A stretch of DNA of 64,000 nt, from contig NZ_FOAX01000002.1 in NCBI RefSeq assembly GCF_900109775.1, positions 310,001 through 374,000 on the forward strand, written 5' to 3'. This stretch comes from Pseudoxanthomonas sp. GM95. GTDB lineage: Bacteria > Pseudomonadota > Gammaproteobacteria > Xanthomonadales > Xanthomonadaceae. The stretch's first letter is position 1, and each line of letters opens with the position of its first letter. Below, piece by piece: positions 40,240-49,100 of the stretch. The notes beneath the pieces were generated by a model, which saw only the letters and a list, made by a program, of their open reading frames with translations, ran no database searches and was not told where the DNA came from. A program made the position numbers and the translations under genes.

Positions 40240-41244
40240 ATGGCCACGATTTACGACATCGCAAAACGCGCCGGCGTCTCGGCTGGCACGGTGTCGCGTG
40301 CGCTCTCCCGGCCGGAAAAGGTGCTGCCGGACACGCGCAAGCGCATCGAGCAGGCGGCGGCCGCGCTGGGTTACGTGCCCAACGCGGCGGCCCGCACGCT
40401 CAAGACCCAGCGCACCGGCAAGATCCTGGTCACCGTGCCGGACATCGCCAACCCGTTCTTCGCCCAGATCCTGCAAGGGGCCGAAGAAGCGGCGCAGGCT
40501 GCCGACTACGCCGTGCTGCTTGGCGACACGCAGCAGCAGCCCGCGCGCGAAGAACGCTATGCGCAGATGCTCCGCCGCAACGAGGCCGATGGCCTGATCG
40601 TGCTCGGCCATCGGCTGCCGCCCACCGCGCGCCAGATCGTCAAGCAGCTCGGCGCCAGCGCACCGGTGGTCAACGGCTGTGAATTCGATCCGTCGATGGG
40701 GATCCCCAGCGTGCACATCGACAACGCCGCCGCCGCACGCGCGGCGATGGAACATCTCTACAGCCTCGGCCACGAACGGATCGCGGTCATTGGCGGGCCG
40801 GCCGATAACCCCCTGCACCAGCAACGCCTGGAAGGCGCCAAGGCCGCGGCCCGGGCGAGGGGACGCGTGCGCTCGTTGACGCTGGTGCCGGGCGACTTCT
40901 CGGTCCAATCCGGCCACGCCGCCGCGACCGCGTTGCTAGCACAGGCGAACGCACCGACGGCCGCGTTCTGTTTCAGCGACCAGATGGCGCTCGGCGTGCT
41001 GGCGGCGTGCCGCGAGCAGGGCATCCGTGTGCCGGAAGAGTTTTCCGTGGTCGGCTTCGACGACCTGGCCTCCTCGCGCTACCTCACCCCGCCGCTGACC
41101 ACGATCAGCCAGCCCATGCGGGAGATCGGCATGCGCGCCGTCAACCTGCTGCTGGCCATCATCGAAGCAGTGGACGTCCCACTGCAGCAGACCCTGGATT
41201 TCCGACTGAACCTGCGTGGTTCGACCGCCGCGCCGCCGGCTTGA
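40240..41244 (+). CDS. LacI-family transcriptional regulator
   Basis: 334 residues. The N-terminal helix-turn-helix reads TIYDIAKRAGVSAGTVSRAL, with the hinge helix around 45-58 (NAAARTLKTQ). The periplasmic-binding-protein-like effector domain follows (VPDIANPFFAQILQGAEEAA; FSVVGFDDLASSRYLTPPLT). It is divergent from the minus-strand sugar operon, and identical palindromes beside both operons suggest it represses the whole locus until a keto-sugar or glycoside inducer binds. The effector is unknown. Confidence 0.93.
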   Translation: MATIYDIAKRAGVSAGTVSRALSRPEKVLPDTRKRIEQAAAALGYVPNAAARTLKTQRTGKILVTVPDIANPFFAQILQGAEEAAQAADYAVLLGDTQQQPAREERYAQMLRRNEADGLIVLGHRLPPTARQIVKQLGASAPVVNGCEFDPSMGIPSVHIDNAAAARAAMEHLYSLGHERIAVIGGPADNPLHQQRLEGAKAAARARGRVRSLTLVPGDFSVQSGHAAATALLAQANAPTAAFCFSDQMALGVLAACREQGIRVPEEFSVVGFDDLASSRYLTPPLTTISQPMREIGMRAVNLLLAIIEAVDVPLQQTLDFRLNLRGSTAAPPA

Positions 41245-41734
41245 TTTACTGCGCTCCAATGGGCTGCCGCTGCTGAACTTGCTCGACCGAAGTCGCGCAT
41301 GTCTTGATGTTCAGGCCATGCACGGTCCTGACGTGTGCGAAGTGGGCATTGCTGGCCACGCCGGGCCAGAGCCTTCAAGACGTCCTCCATCAGTCTCCTT
41401 GCGTTCTGCCAGCGCGGTGGCATCTTTCAAGCGTCTGCGTGCTTGCATGCTGGGTACCGTCCGTCTGAATTGCCAACGGTTCCGGTGCAAGTGGCGTAGC
41501 GTGCAGCAACGAGATCTTTCTCGTGCCCCGCAGGATTGTGATGAAGTGCATCAAGGGGCCCCGCATCGTGCATCGAGACGTTCTCCGCGCAGTGCAGGCT
41601 GGATCTGGCCTGTCGCCGCCACGTCTCTCCATCAATTCGTTTGCCGGGCCTTGCTTGCAGGATCCCGGTTGGATGCATGGACCACGGCAGCCAGATGGCG
41701 TGCTGGAAGGGTTGCAGTTGCGGCCTGGAACGTC
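41245..41734. other. Region without a convincing gene
   Basis: 490 bp after the lacI-type gene. Frames are open on both strands only in short stretches rich in Arg, Ser and Cys, without protein character. Codon and base use look less regular than in the flanks. No repeat ends, transposase remnant or terminator were recognised. Confidence 0.45.
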
Positions 41735-42001
41735 ATGACCGAGCGCACCCACCTGTTCCTGCTTCACTTGAGGAATGGCCAATCCATCAGCCCGGATCGG
41801 CTTGGTTCCATGTGGAGCCGTGCGTGCGGCTCGACGTTCGGGACTAGCGTTTCCTGCCCTCAGGGCGGTAACGATGCCAACGATCAGGTGACATACCGAC
41901 TGGGGGCAAGCCCGGGTGCGAGGATCGAGGTCGCTGAGGGATCGATGCGTCGCATGCTGGACGCCTGCGGACTCGCTTTTCGTCTGACCCGCTCGCGCTG
42001 A
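41735..42001 (+). CDS. Hypothetical small protein
   Basis: 88 residues if started at the ATG 41735 (MTERTHLFLLHLRNGQSISP). It has mixed composition with some protein character (GNDANDQVTYRLGASPG; MRRMLDACGLAFRL) and no signal peptide or membrane helix. I do not recognise the family. No strong ribosome-binding site is visible, so it may be a real small gene or a decayed one. It lies in the sparse pocket between the glycoside locus and ndvB. Confidence 0.42.
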   Translation: MTERTHLFLLHLRNGQSISPDRLGSMWSRACGSTFGTSVSCPQGGNDANDQVTYRLGASPGARIEVAEGSMRRMLDACGLAFRLTRSR

Positions 42002-42097
42002 TCTCAGGCCGGGCTTGAAATGCGCGCTCGCTGGAGGCGACTGTCTGCGTCTTCGTGATGGAAAAGCGTGCGCCTACCCTCCTTCAGGGACATCGAA

Positions 42098-42373
42098 ATG
42101 GTTGCTTATCTCTTCAAGAACCTGCGCCAAGTGTCGGAAAAAGACGATCAACTGATCGTGTCGGTGCGCGCCGCGCTTCGGGAAATCCAGGTCGGCGGTG
42201 CGCTTTACCACGAGGCCCTGGATGCCACCGAGACGTGTGGGTCAGATAGCGGGTATGTCCTCATGGACATTGCCTCGGCCGCAGGCTGGCAGTACCAGCA
42301 GGCATCGATCTTCCTGCGTCATGGCGTCAGCTGCTCATACTTTCCCGATGAGCTCGGCATGGGAACGTGCTGA
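42098..42373 (+). CDS. Hypothetical protein, first of a coupled pair
   Basis: 91 residues from the ATG at 42098 (MVAYLFKNLRQVSEKDDQLI), with CAGGGA upstream. Soluble and probably helical, ending FPDELGMGTC. I do not recognise the family. Its TGA overlaps the ATG of the next gene as TGATG, so the two are translationally coupled and probably act together. No signal peptide is present. Confidence 0.55.
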   Translation: MVAYLFKNLRQVSEKDDQLIVSVRAALREIQVGGALYHEALDATETCGSDSGYVLMDIASAAGWQYQQASIFLRHGVSCSYFPDELGMGTC

Positions 42374-42705
42374 TGCACTACATCGAGGACCAGCCGGAGA
42401 CTACAGGCGACGCGGCGTTGATCTCGCGACTCTCGCTGTGGATCGGGCAATTTGATCCTGCCGGTAAGATCTTCCAGATGTTCGAGCGCGAGAAGTGCGG
42501 GCACAACGCCGAGCTCATGGCGGTACTGACCTCGCCGAGATGCTCCAGGAATCTGTTTCACGCGTATAGCAACGCGCTGACCAGGGCGGATCAACTGGGA
42601 TACTTCCCCTTCAACCTTGATTCGGAACATGGCGTTGAACTGACCGAGCACGACTACATTCGCCGGGAGGATCGCGAGCGGAACGCGGACGTTCCTGCGC
42701 GATGA
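42373..42705 (+). CDS. Hypothetical protein, second of a coupled pair
   Basis: 110 residues from the ATG at 42373, which overlaps the previous stop by one base. A charged soluble protein (LWIGQFDPAGKIFQMFERE; HDYIRREDRERNADVPAR) with no known motif, signal or membrane segment. The pairing resembles compact two-gene units such as toxin–antitoxin or effector–immunity pairs, but nothing in the sequence proves that. Confidence 0.52.
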   Translation: MHYIEDQPETTGDAALISRLSLWIGQFDPAGKIFQMFEREKCGHNAELMAVLTSPRCSRNLFHAYSNALTRADQLGYFPFNLDSEHGVELTEHDYIRREDRERNADVPAR

Positions 42706-42776
42706 AGCCCTTTCATGTATCGCTGGGCGCAGTTGTGTGAGTCCTGGTGTTTCTTGTGATCCTGGCGCTCTTTCGC

Positions 42777-43040
42777 CTATGCGTAACGTCGACACGTCAG
42801 GCCATGTTCTTTCAGAGATGACGCTCTGAGGACTTCCCAGTCCAAGAGCGCATCGATGGTTACCACGACAAATGCGCCGTCCTGGTCAACGGTTGGATTC
42901 GAATCCATCCTGATCACCGAGATCTCATCACCCAGGGACTTCATCTTGCGGATGGCCGCGCCCAGGTTGCCCAGCAGCAGCACGGAATCTTTACTGCTGT
43001 GGCGGACGTGGAAGATCTGACGGCAGATGGGAGATGACAT
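42777..43040 (-). CDS. Hypothetical small protein
   Basis: 87 residues from the ATG at 43040 (MSSPICRQIFHVRHSSKDSV); longer starts upstream to 43118 are possible. The middle part (LGNLGAAIRKMKSLGDEISV, then AFVVVTIDALLDWEVLR) looks like a small alpha/beta protein. No family recognised. It converges on the coupled pair. The ribosome-binding site is weak. Confidence 0.45.
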   Translation of the reverse strand: MSSPICRQIFHVRHSSKDSVLLLGNLGAAIRKMKSLGDEISVIRMDSNPTVDQDGAFVVVTIDALLDWEVLRASSLKEHGLTCRRYA

Positions 43041-43176
43041 TGGGCAACATACGCATGTGGCGAACGCGGTGCCGGCAAGGCCGTGCGTTTCTGACAGGCG
43101 GTACGCCATGATCATCAAGGTGTCTTCACGCCTCTGGCTTCATGAGCGCGCATGATCGCTGCCTCTAGCGGCGCCC

Positions 43177-46100
43177 ATGCCGCACAGGCCACGTCATATG
43201 CCTCCAACATGGAGGATGTCGGGATTCTTGGCGTGGCGTAGTCCGTTTCGACGCAACGCTCGCTTGGCTCAACGCGCCCAGGTTACCGACGGCCAGCAGC
43301 GAGGGCAGGTGCGTGCTGCATTGCTGGGCGCTGAGCAGATGGAAGCGCTGGGGCGTGCGCTGGCCAATGTGCATGTCGTGCATCAAGGCGCGGCGCAGGA
43401 GCTGTTGCTGGCAAGGCTGCGCTCGAACACGCTTGCACTCAGCGCCGCGGCGCGCAGCCTGGCGCATATGTCGGCGGATGGGCTGCGACTGCATCCTGCT
43501 GGCGAATGGCTTCTGGATAACTACTACCTGGTCGAAGAGCAGGTGCGCGCGGCGCGCGATCATCTTCCGCGAGGCTATAGCAGGCAGCTTCCACGCTTGA
43601 AGGTCGGCGAGGTGATCGGCCTGCCGCGTGTCTACGAACTCGGCCAGCAGGTTATCGCCCATGGCGATGGACAGGTCGATGCGATCACGTTGAGCCGCTT
43701 CATCGCCGCCTATCAGCGCATTGCGCCGCTCAAGTTGGGCGAGCTGTGGGCGATCCCGATCATGCTGCGGCTGGCGCTGATCGAGAATCTGCGGCGCGTG
43801 GCCGACGGCATCATGCGCGATGGCGAAGACCATCGCCTCGCCAATGCCTGGTCCACGCGTCTGAATACGACGGCCCTGGACGATCCATCGGCGCTGGTGC
43901 TGGTGGTGGCCGATCTCGCACGTTCGCAGCCGCCGGTTACGGGGGCCTTTGTCGCCGAACTGACGCGTGGCCTCCAGGGGCGCGGGCCGGTGGTCTCGAT
44001 GGCCAGCGCCTGGATCGAGCAATGGCTGGCCGCGGGTGGGCAGGGCGTGGAAGCGCTGGTTCACACCGAAAGCCAGCGCCAGGCCGCCGACCAGGTGTCG
44101 GTAAGCAACAGCATCGGCAGCCTGCGGTTCCTGGACAACATGGATTGGCGCGAGTTCGTCGAGACGATGAGCGTGGTCGAGCAGACCTTGGGCCAGGATC
44201 CGGCCGGCATCTATCCGCGCATGGCGTTCCAGACACGCGATGGATATCGCCACGCGGTTGAACGCCTGGCGCGCGGTGCGGGACTGGACGAGACGGTCGT
44301 GGCTGCCGCGGCCCTGCGATTGGCCCAACGTGGCGAGGACGCGCCGCAGCTGCGCGCGCATGTGGGCTTCTATCTGATCGATGCGGGACTGCCGCAGCTG
44401 CGCGCCGAGCTGCAAGATCCTGGTGTTGCAACGCTCGCCGCCGCGGAAGATGGACCCGCGCGGCGTGTGCCCTTGTGGCTGTACCTGGCGCCGATTGCGG
44501 CGATTGCGGTGCTGTGGAGCCTGGTGCTCCTGCGTGGTGCGCCCGTGGCGGCGCCGGCCCTGCTGTGGTGGCTCAGTGGATTGCTGGCGCTGGTGGCGTC
44601 GAGCGAGCTGGGGATTGCACTGGTCAACTGGGTCGCGACGCTGTCGGTCACGCCACGTGCGTTGCCGCGCATGGATCTGAGGCTCGGCATCCCGGTCGAG
44701 AGCCGCACCCTGGTGGTGATCCCCAGCATGCTGGCCGGGCGCGATGCCATTGACGTGCTGGTCGCCTCGTTGGAGGTGCATTACCTGGCCAACCGCGATG
44801 CGCATCTGCACTTCGCGCTGCTGACCGATTTCCTGGATGCCGGGCAGCAGGTCATGCCCGACGATCAGGACATGCTGGATTACACCGGGCAGCAGATCGA
44901 TCAGCTCAACCAACGCTATGCGCCCGAACGCGGGCATCGCTTTTTCCTGCTGCATCGGCCGCGCCAGTGGAATGCCGCGGAAGGCTGCTGGATGGGCGTC
45001 GAACGCAAGCGCGGCAAGCTGGAAGCGCTCAACCGCCTGCTGAGCACCGAGCCCTTCGACGCGCAGGCCGGCCAGGAGTTTCTGCGGATCACCGGCGATC
45101 TCACCGGACTGTCGCGGGTGCGTTATGTCATCACGCTCGACAGCGACACGCAGTTGCCCCGCGATGCCGCCAAGGCGTTGGTCGGCGCCATGTCCCATCC
45201 CCTGAACGTGCCGCGCCTGGATGCGGCCGGCAAGGTCGTGGTGGCCGGTTACGGCATTCTCCAGCCTGGGCTCGGCACCGGCATGGGCGCCGGACAGGAC
45301 ACGCGTTTTGCCCGCATGTTCGGCCTCGAGCCGGGCATGGATCCGTACACGCGCGTGGTCTCGGACGTCTATCAGGATCTGTTCGGCGAAGGCTCGTTCA
45401 TCGGCAAGGGCATCTATGCCGTGGCAACGTTCGAGCAGGTGCTGACGGCGCGCTTTCCCGACAACCGCGTACTCAGCCATGACCTGCTCGAAGGCTGCTA
45501 TGCGCGCGCGGGCCTGATCAGCGATGTGCGCCTGTACGAAGGTTATCCGCAGCGCTATGCGGCCGATGCCAAGCGACGTGCGCGCTGGGTGCGTGGCGAC
45601 TGGCAGCTGCTGCCGTGGTTGTGGCCATGGGTGCCCACCGCACGCGGCTACGAGCGAAACCCACTGTCATGGCTGTCGCGCGGCAAGCTGCTGGATAACC
45701 TGCGTCGCAGCCTGGTGTCGCCCGCCGCGCTGGTGCTGCTGTTGGTGGGGTGGTTGGCCTCACCGATGCCGGTGCGCTGGACCCTGTGGTTGTTGTCGCT
45801 GTGGTTGCTGCCCGGCGTGCTGGGTGCGTTGTACGCCCTGGTGCGCGTGCCCGAGGGGCTGGGCGTTGCGCATCACGCGCGGCAGGTGGGCCTGGACTTG
45901 CGCCAGCAGCTCGTCCGCACCGGCGTGACGCTGGCCTGCCTGCCCTACGAGGCCGGCATGCAGCTGGCGGCCATCGGCCGCACGCTGTTCCGGATGATGA
46001 TCAGCGGCCGGCGGCTGCTGCAGTGGAATCCTTCGAGCGAGGTGGAACGCGGCCTGCGCGGTGGCCAGGCCGAGCATCGGCTGATGGCCGGCGCGGCGGT

Positions 46101-49100
46101 GTCCGCCGTCCTGATGCTGGGCGTCGTTGCCTGGCGGGCGCCGGGCGCGCTGTGGGTGGCGGTGCCGCTGTGCGCGGCCTGGAGCGTCGCACCGTGGTTG
46201 ATGGCCTGGCTTGGCAGGACGCCGGTCGCGCCCGCTGGCCAGCTGGTGCCGGCGCAGCGGCTGTTCCTGGGCCGGCTCGCGCGCCGGACCTGGGCGTTTT
46301 TCGAATCGCACTGCACGGCCCGGCACCACTGGCTGCCACCGGACAATGTCCAGGAGCATCCGGTGCCGGTGGTGGCCCATCGCACCTCGCCGACCAACAT
46401 CGGCCTGTCGCTGCTGGCCAACCTGGCGGCCTACGACCTGGGTTACCTGGGCGTTTCCGGCGTCATCCGGCGGGTCTCGGACACGCTGGCCACGCTGGAA
46501 GGACTGCCGCGGCATCGCGGTCACTTCTACAACTGGTACGACACCGAAACGCTCACCCCGCTGTTGCCGCGCTATGTCTCCAGCGTCGACAGCGGCAACC
46601 TGGCCGGCCATCTGCTGACGCTGCGACAGGGGCTGCTGGCGCTGGTCGACGCACCCGCGGTATCGCTGATGGTCTTCGCAGGCCTGTCGGACACGCTGGG
46701 CGTGTTGCGGGACACGCTCGACCACCCCAGCGAAGCGCAGGAGCGCGCGCTGGCGGCCTTTGCCCATACGCTCAAGGCCATCTGCGCGCTGCCCAATCCC
46801 AGCCTCGACCAGGCGGATGCGGCGCTGGTGCAATTGATCGATCAGGCGCAGGTCCTGCTGGACGCGGGCCTGCCGCAGGACATCGACGAGGATGAGCCCT
46901 GGGTCGCGCGCATGCTGCAGGCCTGTCAGGCGGCGCAGCTGGATCTGCGCCTCTGCGCCGTGTCGCCGGCGGTGACCGGCGATGGCCTGAAACCGCATCC
47001 CCTGCGCGCCGTGCCGACCCTGCGCCAGCTGCGCGAGGCCAGCACCGAGGCAAGGCTCCGCGCTTGGGCCAGCGAGCGCATCCAGCAGCTCGAGCGCCTG
47101 GCGCATGTCGCCGGGCAACTGTCGCTGATGGAGTACGACTTCCTGTACAGCCCTGCCCAGCACCTGATGTCGATCGGCTACAACGTCGATGAGCGTCGCC
47201 TGGATGCCGGCCACTATGACCTGCTGGCGTCCGAAGCCCGGCTTGGCAACTTCGTCGCGATCGCCCAGGGCAAGTTGCCCCAGGAGAGTTGGTTCGCGCT
47301 GGGGCGCACGCTCACCGATGCGGGCGGCGAACCCACGCTGCTGTCGTGGAGCGGGTCGATGTTCGAGTACCTGATGCCCGACCTGGTGATGCCCAGCTAT
47401 CCGCAGACCCTGCTGCATCGCACGGTGCACGGCGCGGTGCAGGCCCAGATCCGTTACGGCGCCGCGCGCGACGTGCCCTGGGGCGTTTCCGAGTCTGGAT
47501 ACAACACGGTCGATACCCAGCGCAATTACCAGTACCGCGCGTTCGGCGTGCCGGGGCTCGGGCTCAAGCGCGGGCTCGGACAGGACTTGGTGATCGCCCC
47601 GTATGCGACCGCGATGGCGCTGATGGTCGAACCCGATGCGGCCTGCCGCAACCTGCAGCGCCTGGATGCGCTGGGCTTCGGCGGCCGCTTCGGCCTGTAC
47701 GAGGCGATCGACTACACGCCCTCGCGCGTACCGCGCGGCGAGGCCCATGCCATCGTGCGTTCCTTCATGTCCCATCACCAGGGCATGGCGCTGCTTGCTA
47801 TCGACCACGTCCTGCGCGATGCGCCGATGCAGCGGCGCTTCACCGCGGATCCAGAGTTCCAGGCCACGCTGTTGCTGCTGCAGGAGCGTGCGCCGCGCAC
47901 GGGGGGAAGTTTTGCCAAGGGCCTGGCCGAGGTGGCCGAACGTGCCACGCCGCCTGACGCGGGCATGCCGCTGCGCATCCATCGCGATCCTTCGGCGCCG
48001 CAGATCGCGGTCCAGCTGCTGTCCAATGGCCGCTACCACGGCATGCTGACCAGCGCCGGCGGCGGCTACAGCCGTGCACGCGACATGGCGGTGACCCGCT
48101 GGCGCGAAGACAGCACGCGCGATCACTGGGGCACCTTCTGCTATCTGCGCGATGTTGGCAGCGGTACGTTCTGGTCGGCGACGCACCAGCCCACGTGCGT
48201 GCCGGTGGATCGCTACGAAGCGATCTTTTCCGATGCCAAGGCCGAGTTCAAGGGCAGCCATCTCGGCTACGACAGCCATCTCGAAATCGCCATCTCTGCC
48301 GAAGACGACGTGGAGCTGCGCCGGCTGCGGCTGCGCAACCGTTCGCGCCAGAGCCGCGTCATCGAGATCACCACCTACGCCGAAGTGGTGCTGGCACCCG
48401 CGCTCTCCGACGAGGCACATCCGGCCTTCAGCAACCTGTTCGTACAGACCGAGCTGCTGGCCGACAAGCAGGCGCTGTTGTGTACCCGCCGTCCGCGCGC
48501 GCACGACGAAGCACAGCCCTGGATGCTGCACCTGGTGGCGGTGCACGACGCGGATGTCGATGCGATCTCCTACGAGACCGACCGCGCGCGCTTCATCGGG
48601 CGCGGCCAGAGCACGCGTCGCCCGGCGGCGATGACCGGGGACGGCGCGCTGTCCGATTCGGCCGGTTCGGTGCTGGACCCGATCGTGGCGATCCGCTGCA
48701 GGATCGCGCTGGCACCTGATCAACAGGTGCAGATCGACATGGTCTCCGGCGTGGGCGCCCAGCGCGAGGCTTGCACTGCACTCATCGACAAGTATCGCGA
48801 TCGGCGCCTGGCCGACCGCGTGTTCGAGATGGCGCTGACGCAGAGCCAGGTCACGCGGCGCCAGCTCAACGCGTCGCTGGTGGACGTGCAGCTGTACGAG
48901 CGCCTCGCGGCGCGGGTGCTGTTCATCGCGCCGGAGCTGCGCGCCGATGCCGAGGTGCTGCTGCAGAACCGTCGCGGCCAGTCGGCGCTGTGGAGCCATG
49001 CGATCTCCGGTGACCTGCCGATCGCCCTGCTGCGCATCACCGACACCGAGCATCTGGAACTGGTCCGGCAGATGGTGCAGGCCCATGCGTACTGGCGCCT

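Noticed and set aside
43165-45480. A 771-codon minus-strand frame under the start of ndvB
   Set aside because: Same compositional shadow effect; no recognisable motif or ribosome-binding site.
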